Shown in pieces: positions 16,574 to 24,997 of a stretch of 64,000 nucleotides of DNA. The notes under the pieces are model-generated. The model was not told the origin of the DNA and searched no databases. It was given only the letters and a program-made list of their open reading frames with translations. The stretch comes from Neobacillus muris (GTDB lineage: Bacteria; Bacillota; Bacilli; Bacillales; Cytobacillaceae): NCBI RefSeq assembly GCF_943193175.1, contig NZ_CALPDF010000011.1:1-64000 (forward strand), written 5' to 3'. A program made the translations under genes and the position numbers. Each line of letters starts with the position of its first letter. The stretch's first letter is position 1.

Positions 16574-16605
16574 AAAAAAAAGACCGGAGTTTCCTCTGGC
16601 CTTTA
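16574..16605 (-). terminator. Terminator of the cytosine deaminase gene
   Basis: On the minus strand AAAGGCC-GAGG pairs with CTC-GGTCTTT around AAA, with small mismatches, and is followed by a run of T. It begins about 10 nt after the codA stop. Confidence 0.75.
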
Positions 16606-16614
16606 AAAATTCCT

Positions 16615-17889
16615 TTATTTTTTATACGTAACCATTTCTTTTGCACCTTTAATGGTGACCGACGCCTCACTTGGCTTTGTTTCGGCAATGATCCGCCCGT
16701 TGCGAATCGAATACCGGACCACGGCCTGCTGGCGGATGGCTTCATATTCATTTTCCGCAGCCAGGACAATCAAGTTCGCCGGCTTGCCAGCTTCAATGCC
16801 ATACCGATCTTCAATGTTTAACGTTTTCGCACTGTTTTTTGTAATAAAATCAATCGAATTGACAATTTGGTCATAGCCCATTAATTGCGCAGCATGGATG
16901 CCCATATGGAGCACTTGCAGCATATTGCCTGTGCCCAGCGGATACCAAGGGTCAAAAATATCATCATGGCCAAAGCAGACATTTAAGCCTGCTTCGTTTA
17001 ACTCCTTCACGCGGGTCAGACCTCTTCGTTTTGGATACGAATCAAATCGGCCTTGAAGATGAATATTAACTAACGGATTTGAAACAAAGTTAATCGAAGA
17101 TAACTTTAACAAGCGGAACAATTTATAAGCGTAAGCGTCATTATACGATCCCATTGCGGTCGTATGGCTCGCTGTTACCCGGGAACCCATGCCCCGTTCA
17201 TATGCCTCTTTTGCGACGACTTCTACAAACCGGGACTGCTCGTCATCAATTTCATCACAGTGAATATCGACAAGACGGTCATATTTCTCAGCCAATTCAA
17301 AGGCCTTCTGCATGGATTCAACCCCGTACTCTCGTGTGAATTCAAAATGCGGAATTCCGCCGACCACGTCGGCCCCCATTTTCAAGGCTTCCTCCAGCAG
17401 CTGTACTCCATTTGGATACGAGAGAATCCCTTCCTGTGGAAAGGCAACAATCTGCAAATCGATATAAGGAGAGACTTCTTCTTTAACCTCCAGCATCGCC
17501 TTAAGGGCTGTTAACTCCGGATCGGTGACATCGACATGGGTTCTGACATGCTGAATTCCCTGTGCCATTTGCCATTTCAAAGCGGTTTTGGCTCTTCCTT
17601 TCACGTCTTCTGCCGTTAGAGTCTCTTTTCTTTGCGCCCAGCGCTGGATGCCTTCAAATAACGTGCCGCTGATATTCCACTCCGGTTCACCGGCCGTCAA
17701 GGTAGTATCTAAATGAATATGCGGTTCGATAAACGGAGGCAGAACGAGGGACCCGTCTGCATCAAGGACTTGTTGAGCCCCCTCAGCCTCCACATGATTT
17801 TGTGTCACTTTTACGATTTTGCCGTCTGCCGTTACAATATTCCAAAGTCCATCTTTTCCTCTAAGCTTAGCGTTTTTAATGATAATCAT
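16615..17889 (-). CDS. codA: Cytosine deaminase
   Basis: A 424-residue amidohydrolase that converts cytosine to uracil for pyrimidine salvage. The metal-binding HIHLD is near residues 57-61. Further active-site motifs are [30 protein letters not shown] and [14 protein letters not shown], which closely follow bacterial CodA (its catalytic aspartate is in GHDD). It directly follows the permease gene codB (stop 17890, start 17889), so the two are coupled. The pair lies behind a PyrR-type attenuator, which fits a pyrimidine role. Confidence 0.95.
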   Translation of the reverse strand: MIIIKNAKLRGKDGLWNIVTADGKIVKVTQNHVEAEGAQQVLDADGSLVLPPFIEPHIHLDTTLTAGEPEWNISGTLFEGIQRWAQRKETLTAEDVKGRAKTALKWQMAQGIQHVRTHVDVTDPELTALKAMLEVKEEVSPYIDLQIVAFPQEGILSYPNGVQLLEEALKMGADVVGGIPHFEFTREYGVESMQKAFELAEKYDRLVDIHCDEIDDEQSRFVEVVAKEAYERGMGSRVTASHTTAMGSYNDAYAYKLFRLLKLSSINFVSNPLVNIHLQGRFDSYPKRRGLTRVKELNEAGLNVCFGHDDIFDPWYPLGTGNMLQVLHMGIHAAQLMGYDQIVNSIDFITKNSAKTLNIEDRYGIEAGKPANLIVLAAENEYEAIRQQAVVRYSIRNGRIIAETKPSEASVTIKGAKEMVTYKK

Positions 17890-19155
17890 TTAGTTCACCT
17901 TTTTCATTTCTGCTGCTGTAAAGTTGGCTGATTGCATTTGCTTTACTGCGAAAGTTGCCGCTACATAGACAACCGCTGTTCCTATAAGTCCGTTGATTGG
18001 GGGAATACCTGGCAGCCATTGGGCGGCTGCCACCCCGGCAGCCCAAGCCAGGATGCTGATCCAATTGACCGCTTTAAACTTCATGTCAGCAAAATTCGGG
18101 TAACTGCCCCGGTTCACAATGAAGTAGTCTGCTAAAATAATCGCCCCAATCGATGGCAAAGTCGAGCCTAGCAGCGTCAAGAAGCTGACAAAGTTGTTAT
18201 ACAGCCACATGGCTAAAATCGTTCCGACAATCCCGTTAAAAATAACCATTTTGCTTTTTTTGATTTTAGTAATATTCGAGAATCCTAAACCAGAAGCATA
18301 TAAAGCATTATCATTCGTAGTCCAGATGTTGAACCCTAGAACAATAATTGCTGGAATAATCAAGCCTTGCACAAACATCACTTCCGAAATATCCGATTTT
18401 CCCGTAACAATTGTCCCTACCGCTCCGAATAGGAACATAAGGGAATTTCCGATAAAGAAAGCGATAATCGTGGAGGAAACGGCTGATTTTTTTGTTTTCG
18501 CAAATCGGGCAAAGTCTGGTGTTAACGACCCTGCACTAATAAAGGAACCGATACAAACCGTTAACGCTGCAGCCAATCCCATCGTTTCATCCGGCTGATA
18601 TTGCATCAATCCAGCCATTCCGCCAATCGTGCCCGCTGCTTGAAACATGGAGAAGCCGCCTAGAACCGTAATCGCTGGAACTGCGATAAAGCTTAAAATG
18701 GCTAACGCCTTGATTCCAAAGAAGGCCGTTGCCGTCATGGCAATTCCTGCGATGGCAATTAATAAGTACATATCTAATCCTGTTACCTTTTGAACCGGAA
18801 TGGCAAACATCGCAACCCCTACGCCAAACCAGCCTACTTGAGTCGCCCCTAATAAAAACGACGGAAGATAAGAGCCTTTTTCACCGAAAGCATACCGTGC
18901 CAGCAGATGTGTCGAAAGGCCGGTTTTCGCTGCAATATAAGCCAATGCCCCCGTGTATAAACCAAGAATTAAGTTCCCTGCTAATACGATCCAAATAAAG
19001 GTTGAAAAATCTAATCCTTGGGATAATGAACCGCCGGACATCATACTGGCTGAGAAAAATGTAAGCCCCAGCATGACCACTAACATGTTCCAAAAACCAT
19101 TGCGGTTTGCCAGAGGCACCGCCTGCAACGAAAAATCTAAATCTACTTTTTTCAT
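17890..19155 (-). CDS. codB: Cytosine permease
   Basis: A 421-residue transporter of the NCS1 family with about 12 membrane segments. The N-terminus (ANRNGFWNMLVVMLGLTFFS) and the FARYAFG-like element (LLARYAFGEKGSYLPS) match CodB-type permeases, and GPxTQxGWFG-like residues (LLGATQVGWFGVGVAMF) fit the substrate pathway. It brings in cytosine for the deaminase encoded next to it. The start ATG has GGGGGAA upstream. A leader of about 250 nt carrying a PyrR binding loop, antiterminator and terminator precedes it. Confidence 0.94.
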   Translation of the reverse strand: MKKVDLDFSLQAVPLANRNGFWNMLVVMLGLTFFSASMMSGGSLSQGLDFSTFIWIVLAGNLILGLYTGALAYIAAKTGLSTHLLARYAFGEKGSYLPSFLLGATQVGWFGVGVAMFAIPVQKVTGLDMYLLIAIAGIAMTATAFFGIKALAILSFIAVPAITVLGGFSMFQAAGTIGGMAGLMQYQPDETMGLAAALTVCIGSFISAGSLTPDFARFAKTKKSAVSSTIIAFFIGNSLMFLFGAVGTIVTGKSDISEVMFVQGLIIPAIIVLGFNIWTTNDNALYASGLGFSNITKIKKSKMVIFNGIVGTILAMWLYNNFVSFLTLLGSTLPSIGAIILADYFIVNRGSYPNFADMKFKAVNWISILAWAAGVAAAQWLPGIPPINGLIGTAVVYVAATFAVKQMQSANFTAAEMKKVN

Positions 19156-19235
19156 ACCAATTCCCCCACTATGTCTTTTGTTATGCTTGAAACTGGTACC
19201 GAAGGAATAGCCTTCGATTTAGACAATGAGAATAG

Positions 19236-19271
19236 AAAAAGCTTCCTGCCGCATGCGACAAGAAGCTTTTT
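19236..19271 (-). terminator. Leader terminator of the codBA attenuator
   Basis: On the minus strand AGAAAAAGCTTC pairs with GAAGCTTTTTCT, with further pairing inside around CGCATGCG, and a U-rich end. It lies 80 nt upstream of codB and is the conditional terminator controlled by the PyrR loop above it. Confidence 0.85.
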
Positions 19272-19273
19272 CT

Positions 19274-19350
19274 GATAAACATAGGTTCATAGATAGGGTC
19301 CATGCCTGTTTATCAACATATCCGCTGTCCTTGTCAGCCTCACGGGACTG
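19274..19350 (-). promoter_or_regulatory. PyrR-binding attenuator (anti-antiterminator and antiterminator)
   Basis: On the minus strand AGTCCCGTGAGGCTGACAAG (about 19330-19350) is the classic PyrR binding loop of Bacillus pyr leaders. It is followed by an antiterminator helix (GATAAACAGG with CCTATGTTTATC, 19274-19316) and the terminator at 19236-19271. When UMP is plentiful, PyrR should hold the first loop closed and let the terminator form, shutting off codBA. Confidence 0.85.
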
Positions 19351-19381
19351 AATTAAAGGTACCAGTATTTAAATTAACACT

Positions 19382-19410
19382 ATTATTGCAGTAAAAATTC
19401 CTGTTGTCAA
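19382..19410 (-). promoter_or_regulatory. Probable codBA promoter
   Basis: Minus-strand -35 TTGACA at 19405-19410, a 17-bp spacer, and -10 AATAAT at 19382-19387. It lies about 30 bp before the PyrR binding loop, the right distance for a leader transcript. Confidence 0.6.
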
Positions 19411-19445
19411 GATAGAAAATCCCTCACGAGTCCCAAGGCCAGCTC

Positions 19446-20078
19446 CTACACGTGCTGGCTAATGCTTGGGACATAAATTTTGTCAAACTGATACTCCCCA
19501 TCCTCTTCGAAAATCTTAATAACCGATGCGTTTTCCACCGGTTTAAAATGGGCCAGACTTTCCACAGGCCAGTCCATGAGAAAGGTTAGCAGCATCTGGA
19601 TAAAGGCAGCGTGCGTCACAATGACAACATTGTCATAAAGCTGCTGCTGCCGGATCCGTTCTATTTTTGTATTCATAAACATTGAAGCGCGCAAATAAAC
19701 GTCTGCCAGTGATTCTCCATTGTGATAGCGAAAATAAAATTGTCCTGCTGCTTTATACTCCTTTTTCACTTCCGGTGTACGATTGGTAAAGTCATACAAA
19801 TTACCAAGCTCCCATTCTCGGATCAGCGGGTTCTCTTTAAACGGAACCTCCTCTGGGAGCAAACGATGGATGGCTTGCGCCGTCTGCTTTGTCCGCAAAT
19901 AAGGAGAAGCGAACAGGACAGTCTGTTCATTTAGGATTGTTTTCATAAATTCAGCTGTCTGCTCAGCCTGCCTGAAGCCAAGCTCCGTTAAGCTATGCTG
20001 TGAATCATGGGTATGTGCCATAACCGTTCGGTCCACATTATGCTCTGATTCCCCATGACGGATGACGTAAATATTCAC
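19446..20078 (-). CDS. Histidine phosphatase (phosphoglycerate mutase-like) family protein
   Basis: A 210-residue protein with the histidine phosphatase fold. The catalytic RHGES is at residues 8-12, the second arginine is in SPYLRTKQTA, and the second histidine is in VIVTHAAFIQML. Members of this branch are usually broad phosphatases rather than glycolytic mutases, and the substrate is unknown. The start is GTG with GGGGTGG upstream. It is a single gene, convergent with nothing recognisable, and followed by the codBA leader on the same strand. Confidence 0.88.
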   Translation of the reverse strand: MNIYVIRHGESEHNVDRTVMAHTHDSQHSLTELGFRQAEQTAEFMKTILNEQTVLFASPYLRTKQTAQAIHRLLPEEVPFKENPLIREWELGNLYDFTNRTPEVKKEYKAAGQFYFRYHNGESLADVYLRASMFMNTKIERIRQQQLYDNVVIVTHAAFIQMLLTFLMDWPVESLAHFKPVENASVIKIFEEDGEYQFDKIYVPSISQHV

Positions 20079-20228
20079 TGCTTTCCACCCCTTCTTATTT
20101 CAAAAGACCAAAATACCCTAACATTGGATATTTTAACTTTATATTCCATTTTAACATGATAACAGGAAGAAGTTGATGATCTATTTTTAAAAAATTCAGA
20201 TAAAATCCTAAGCAGGTCTATCCCCATT

Positions 20229-20258
20229 AAAAATAGCCTGGGTTTCCCCAAGCTATTT
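20229..20258 (-). terminator. Terminator of the GNAT acetyltransferase gene
   Basis: On the minus strand AAATAGC-TGGG pairs with CCCA-GCTATTTTT around GAAA, a stable tetraloop, and ends in a T-run. Confidence 0.85.
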
Positions 20259-20272
20259 CACTAGGCTACAGT

Positions 20273-20824
20273 CTATTCTGTCCATTCCCGTCTCAATAAG
20301 CCCATGGTAAAAACATCTTGAAACTGGCCGAATCGGAAAAGTTCTTCTCTTAAAATCCCTTCCGTTTTAAATCCGCATTTTTCATAGGAACGAATGGCTC
20401 TTTGATTAAATCCAAACACATGAAGCTTAATCTTATTGATATTCATATAGTTAAAGATAAACGACACTAATGTTTGCATCGCATCCGTCCCATAGCCTTT
20501 GCCTTGATAATCTGGACCGATGGAAATCCCCACGAAACAGGTGCCATTCTTCCAATTCACTCCATAAACCGCAATGGAGCCGATGAATAGAGGCTGGTCT
20601 CTCAAACGGATCGCAAACGTGTACTCATCGTTATCGGAACTAATGCCTTCTAAAAATCCTTCATGATCCTTTTGAGTCGGTGGAAATGGAATTCCATCAT
20701 TCATCAATAGCCGGCTTTCCATTACATCCTCAATCAAATAGAACTCCTCAAAGTCCTCCGGTGTAATCCGATTTAAAACAATCTCATTTCCTGTTAAAAA
20801 TTTTTCGCTGTAATTTCGTATCAA
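20273..20824 (-). CDS. GNAT family N-acetyltransferase
   Basis: About 183 residues of the RimJ/RimL-like acetyltransferase group. The acetyl-CoA loop is visible as GISIGPDYQGKGYGTDAMQT (the Q/R-x-x-G-x-G/A motif), followed by the NxxxIxLHVFGFNQRAIRSYEKCGF motif typical of enzymes acting on protein N-termini or small amines. The substrate is unknown. I choose TTG 20824 because it follows GGGGGAAA and gives a normal N-terminus (IRNYSEKF); an upstream in-frame TTG has no ribosome binding site. Confidence 0.88.
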   Translation of the reverse strand: MIRNYSEKFLTGNEIVLNRITPEDFEEFYLIEDVMESRLLMNDGIPFPPTQKDHEGFLEGISSDNDEYTFAIRLRDQPLFIGSIAVYGVNWKNGTCFVGISIGPDYQGKGYGTDAMQTLVSFIFNYMNINKIKLHVFGFNQRAIRSYEKCGFKTEGILREELFRFGQFQDVFTMGLLRREWTE

Positions 20825-20990
20825 CCTGGTTTCCCCCAATTTGTGATGGGGTTAGCAGTATAGGGTAAAAGTCTACTGTAACCCCTTGATGTTTTGATCG
20901 TTTATGCGAAAAACATCCACTGCAATGCTCGATAGCATAGGTCACATCTCCTTTAATCATATTAAGTTCAGTTTATCCTATTCCGAAAGT

Positions 20991-21524
20991 TTAGACAATT
21001 AAAATTTCCGCTAAACTGCTTATTCGGCAGTAACCTGCCCACTTATTTCGAAAAAATCCGCTATAGCGGGGGGCTAAAGTGAAGGCAAGCGATGTAAGAA
21101 TAATCGCATATGCCGGCTTCATCACCCAGGTAAACCGGTTCTGAAACAATCCTCGAAACGTGATTTCTTCCCCTAAAGCCAGCACAAGCAGACTAAGCAC
21201 TAGCCCAATATTGAAATCTTGTAATAAGGGTACCCGGTCTTTGACGTGCTCAGCCACCTCCGGCAGCAATGTATTAAAAATCAGTATGTAACCGCACTGG
21301 AAAACCACCGAAACAAGAAGAATCGGCAGCCAGCTCTGTTTGATATCCTGCAGCAGAGTTTTCCCCTTCATTCCGGCATTCCCTCTGTTGCGGAGCTTTG
21401 CTTCTACAAAAAAATAAATGATGGGGATAATGACAAAAATCCCTTTCACAGCTGGCATAAATAAAGCTGTCACCACAATCAATAGTAATAGTACAGTACT
21501 TTCAACCAATGGCCTTTTTTCCAA
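20991..21524 (-). pseudogene. CPBP-type intramembrane protease, C-terminally truncated
   Basis: 177 codons with several membrane segments and the first active-site motif of CPBP (CAAX-like) proteases, GEEITFRG (EExxxR). In intact relatives the following helices carry FxxxH and later HxxxN/D motifs. Here the sequence changes after IILTSLAF to a polar, Arg- and Ser-rich tail (TLAPRYSGFFRNKW) and stops, so both histidine motifs and the last helices are missing. The simplest reading is a gene whose 3' end was replaced or frameshifted. The start is TTG after AGAAGGTGA. It is probably inactive. Confidence 0.65.
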
Positions 21525-21598
21525 ACAATCACCTTCTAATAAAAGTTATAGGGATATTTTACTATTTTTTAAAAATTATTACTATAAAAAAACAAACC

Positions 21599-21651
21599 AT
21601 GATCCGATCAGCTAAAAATTTTCAATTTTTAGCTGATCGGATCATTTTTTT
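21599..21651 (+). terminator. Very strong terminator-like hairpin in the ribonuclease J leader
   Basis: The arms 21599-21620 and 21624-21645 are a perfect 22-bp inverted repeat around a 3-nt loop (TTC), followed by TTTTTT. It lies only about 45 bp before the ribonuclease J start, between divergent genes, with no clear promoter after it. It could therefore act as an attenuator or as protection of the mRNA 5' end. Confidence 0.8.
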
Positions 21652-21695
21652 AATGGAATACTAACCATATATTTGAACTTTGGGAGGTTTTCGTG

Positions 21696-23369
21696 ATGGG
21701 AACCAATGAGAATAGCCTGTCTGTTTTTGCCTTAGGCGGCATTGATGAAATCGGGAAAAATATGTATGTCGTTCAATACGGCGACGATATCGTTATCATT
21801 GACTGCGGCGGCAAGTTTCCAGATGAAAGTCTGTTAGGAATCGACCTCATCATACCGGATATGACTTATTTAGAAGGGAATCGTGAAAAAATTCGCGGTT
21901 TAGTGGTAACGCATGGCCATGAGGATCATATCGGCGGCATTCCCTATTTGCTTAAAAAAATCAATGTTCCGATATATGCCACTCGGTTCACATTAGGATT
22001 GATCGAATTAAAATTGGATGAACACCGGCTAAACAGGGATACCAAATTGACTGCCATTGATTCGGATTCAAAGCTGGAACTAGGGAAGCTGACCGTTTCG
22101 TTTTTTCGGGTCAGCCATAGTATTCCGGATTGTCTTGGCATTGTTTTTGATACACCTGAAGGAATTCTTGTTCATACAGGGGATTTCAAATTTGATTTGA
22201 CCCCGGAAAACCATCAATATTCCGATATTCATAAAATGGCGGAACTGGGGCGCCGCGGCGTCCTGGCATTGGTATCGGAGAGCACCAATGCCGAACGTCC
22301 CGGCCTGACCCCATCCGAGCGCATGGTTGGAGAAAATGTTTATGAGGCGTTCCTTCGGGCAGAAGGGAAAATTTTTATTTCTACGTTTGCCTCTAATGTC
22401 AATCGGGTCCAGCAAGTCGTGGATGCCTGCATAAAGACCAATCGCAAGCTTGCCCTGCTCGGCCGCAGTATGGTGAATGTAGTCGATGTGGCGATTGAAC
22501 GCGGTTATTTGACGGTCCCGGAAGGAATGCTGATTGAGCCGAATGAAATGGACCGGCTCCCTTCTGAACAAGTGGCTATTCTTTGTACCGGGAGCCAGGG
22601 AGAACCCATGGCAGCGCTGGCCCGGCTGGCAGCTGGCAGCTATCGGGATGCCTCAATTCATCCTGGGGATACGGTTATTTTGGCGGCATCGCCCATTCCG
22701 GGAAATGAAAAAGATGTGTCCCGTATCATTGATAATTTGTTCCGGCTTGGGGCCAAGGTAATTTATGGATCGGGAAGTTCTACGGGCATGCATGTTTCCG
22801 GACATGGCTACCAAGAGGATTTGAAATTGATGATTACCTTAATCAAACCGACCTATTTCATTCCGGTGCACGGGGAGCACAGAATGCTGCATCATCACCA
22901 GCAGCTGGCCGAATCCGTTGGCGTGGAAAAAGGGAACACCTTCATTATTAAAAATGGCGATGTGGTGGATTTCGAAAACGGAAGGGCTCGGCAGACAAGG
23001 TCCATTCCTGCAGGTGACACGTATGTGGACGGCATGGGGATTGGCGATATTGGAGACATCGTCCTTCGCGACCGCAGACAGTTATCGGAAGACGGCATGC
23101 TGGCCATCGTCTTAACACTCAGTAAATTGGAACCAAAGATCATTTCCGGACCCGACACCATTACCCGGGGATTTGTCTATGTCAAGAACTCCGAGGACCT
23201 TATTAAAGAGGTCAACCGGCTCGTCAAAAAGACAGTGGATGAGCAATCTCCTGAAAACATCCGTCAATGGAGCGTCCTGAAGCAAGCCATCAAAAAAACC
23301 GTCGGCCAATACCTCTATGCCCAAACCAAACGCAAACCGATGATCCTGCCCGTTATCATTGAAATATAA
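21696..23369 (+). CDS. Ribonuclease J
   Basis: A 557-residue beta-CASP metallo-beta-lactamase nuclease with 5'-3' exonuclease and endonuclease activity in mRNA decay and rRNA maturation. The zinc motif is intact (THGHEDHIGG, about residues 72-81). Further marks are HTGDFKFD, the beta-CASP segment SxSTNAERPG, CTGSQGEPMAAL, HVSGHG and the C-terminal RPMILPVIIEI. The HGHEDH form is that of J1, whereas B. subtilis J2 has a degenerate HGHDEN. It is therefore a J1-like or additional paralogue. I choose ATG 21696, 8 nt after GGGAGG. A very strong hairpin stands just upstream. Confidence 0.95.
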   Translation: MGTNENSLSVFALGGIDEIGKNMYVVQYGDDIVIIDCGGKFPDESLLGIDLIIPDMTYLEGNREKIRGLVVTHGHEDHIGGIPYLLKKINVPIYATRFTLGLIELKLDEHRLNRDTKLTAIDSDSKLELGKLTVSFFRVSHSIPDCLGIVFDTPEGILVHTGDFKFDLTPENHQYSDIHKMAELGRRGVLALVSESTNAERPGLTPSERMVGENVYEAFLRAEGKIFISTFASNVNRVQQVVDACIKTNRKLALLGRSMVNVVDVAIERGYLTVPEGMLIEPNEMDRLPSEQVAILCTGSQGEPMAALARLAAGSYRDASIHPGDTVILAASPIPGNEKDVSRIIDNLFRLGAKVIYGSGSSTGMHVSGHGYQEDLKLMITLIKPTYFIPVHGEHRMLHHHQQLAESVGVEKGNTFIIKNGDVVDFENGRARQTRSIPAGDTYVDGMGIGDIGDIVLRDRRQLSEDGMLAIVLTLSKLEPKIISGPDTITRGFVYVKNSEDLIKEVNRLVKKTVDEQSPENIRQWSVLKQAIKKTVGQYLYAQTKRKPMILPVIIEI

Positions 23370-23373
23370 AGAC

Positions 23374-23397
23374 ACGGGGACCATCAGTCGTCCCCGT
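23374..23397 (+). terminator. Hairpin between convergent genes
   Basis: ACGGGGAC pairs with GTCCCCGT around 8 nt. It begins 4 nt after the ribonuclease J stop and reaches the stop codon of the convergent PstS-like gene. The U-tract is poor, so it may be a weak terminator or another short palindromic repeat. Confidence 0.5.
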
Positions 23398-24854
23398 CAC
23401 TTCATTTTGATGTAGCCGATTTTTTCAATCAGCTCTTGACCTTGAGGGCCCTGCATCCAGCCGAGGAATGGCTCAATGGCAGGCTTGGTGTTATCTTTTA
23501 ATGTAATGGCATAGAGGGTGGCAGTGAATGGGTAGCTGCTGGATGAAATATTTTCTGGATCTGGTTTGATGCCGTTGATGGCAAGCAGTTTAATATCGGG
23601 ATTGGGATTCATTCCGGTTGCAAAAAAGCGGAATGAAAAGCCGATGGCATTTTCGTAGTTGCGGTAATCGGCTACCTGCTCGATGATTCCGCCCATCCCT
23701 TCCGGCACTTCTTCCTTTAATGGATCGACAATCTTCGTATCACTCATGATTTTTTCCAGCAGGGTCTGGCTGCCGGAATTTTTCGGACGCTGGAAGGCAA
23801 TGATTTTCTGATTCGTTCCGCCAAGTTCCGACCAGCTGGTTATTTTTCCCGAATAGATTCCCTTGATTTCCTCAACTTTTAGGTTTGCAACAGGATTAGC
23901 CGGATTGACGAAAAATACAAACGCTTCTTTTCCAATTGGCGTTAACAAAAGCTCTTTTCCTGCTTGTTTAGCCATTTCCTGCTGTTCTTTTGACGGTTCA
24001 GCTCCAAAGTATATATCGATATCCCCTGATAAAAGCCGTTCATAGGCATAAATGGTATTCGTGAAGGCCACCACTTCCTGTTTATCGGTGACTACCTTCG
24101 AGGCATTTTCATAGACCACATTGGCAAAAGCAGAATAAACTGGGAAGGCCGCCTCCGCTCCATCTAAAACGGGCATATCATTTGGATCCTTAATGGTGAA
24201 TGTTGAAGGGGTTTCTAGTTTCGGCAGTTCGTTATCAGGATTGGCCACTTCATACGGAGTTAAATCCGTACTAGAGTATCCGCCGCCATATTGAAATCCA
24301 TAGGAGGCGGGCAGGACCGTTTTGCTTCGCTGCCATTGCACGGCTCCACCTGTTCCCATTGCCAGAATAAACACAGTTATGAGTGTAATCAAGTGCTTTC
24401 TATTAATGGATGGAAGTGCCCGGTTCATGATGGCTGCAAGAATCATTCCTGCCATAAAAGCAGCTTCGTAAGCCAGCGGCGCCCAAAGAAACAGTCTCCC
24501 TTCTCCCATTAACATGGAAAACAAAAAAATCGGTGCTAGTCCAATGTGAAAGATGCCATAAAATAACCAAGCACCAGCACCATAAAATCCGCCGGAAATC
24601 AACATAAACACTGCCCATAAAACAGAAGTATAGGCCAGCGGCAAAAGGAAAAGGGCAAAGCTGACACCCATCTTGTCAGAATGCCGCTTGATTCCTGCGT
24701 AAATCCCGGCAGCACCCCCTCCTATAATAAGCACCAATAATGAAACAACGATTACCTGATCATATCCCGTCATCAAGATTACTAGCGTACAAAATGCTAG
24801 AATCAAAGGTATAACTCCAAAATAACCCGTCAACAACCCAAACCCCCGCTTCAT
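23397..24854 (-). CDS. PstS-like phosphate-binding domain fused to an N-terminal membrane domain
   Basis: About 485 residues. The first 170 or so form five or six membrane segments (GYFGVIPLILAFCTLVILM, VIVVSLLVLIIGGGAAGIYA, LFLLPLAYTSVLWAVFMLIS and others). The rest is a PstS/PBP-like domain with DGAEAAFPVYSAFANVVYE, IKGIYSGKITSWSELGG and a serine-rich ligand loop (RPKNSGSQT), which would lie outside the cell. Ordinary PstS proteins are lipoproteins of about 300 residues beside pstCAB; here no pst transporter gene is adjacent. It is probably a membrane-tethered anion sensor or binding protein. The start ATG 24854 follows GAGGAGGGG. Confidence 0.8.
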   Translation of the reverse strand: MKRGFGLLTGYFGVIPLILAFCTLVILMTGYDQVIVVSLLVLIIGGGAAGIYAGIKRHSDKMGVSFALFLLPLAYTSVLWAVFMLISGGFYGAGAWLFYGIFHIGLAPIFLFSMLMGEGRLFLWAPLAYEAAFMAGMILAAIMNRALPSINRKHLITLITVFILAMGTGGAVQWQRSKTVLPASYGFQYGGGYSSTDLTPYEVANPDNELPKLETPSTFTIKDPNDMPVLDGAEAAFPVYSAFANVVYENASKVVTDKQEVVAFTNTIYAYERLLSGDIDIYFGAEPSKEQQEMAKQAGKELLLTPIGKEAFVFFVNPANPVANLKVEEIKGIYSGKITSWSELGGTNQKIIAFQRPKNSGSQTLLEKIMSDTKIVDPLKEEVPEGMGGIIEQVADYRNYENAIGFSFRFFATGMNPNPDIKLLAINGIKPDPENISSSSYPFTATLYAITLKDNTKPAIEPFLGWMQGPQGQELIEKIGYIKMK

Positions 24855-24927
24855 CCAACCCCTCCTCAACCAAACAATCACTATGTATATTTAGTGTAAT
24901 TTTACACTTTAAACGCAAATTTTACAA

Positions 24928-24957
24928 CAAAAAACCTCCACACAAAAAATGTGAAGG
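24928..24957 (-). terminator. Terminator of the NUDIX gene
   Basis: On the minus strand CCTTCACA pairs with TGTGTGGAGG-type bases around a T-rich loop and is followed by TTTTTTG. It lies about 40 nt after the NUDIX stop codon, beyond a REP-like repeat. Confidence 0.75.
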
Positions 24958-24967
24958 CATTTCCTTT

Positions 24968-24997
24968 ACCGCATTAATGCGCTGGGGGACAGGCCCC
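24968..24997 (+). repeat. REP-like palindromic repeat, copy 5
   Basis: TACCGCATTAATGCGC followed by the core GGGGGACAGGCCCC (24984-24997). The last base of the core is also the last base of the NUDIX stop codon (TAG on the minus strand), so the repeat sits exactly against the coding end. Confidence 0.75.
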
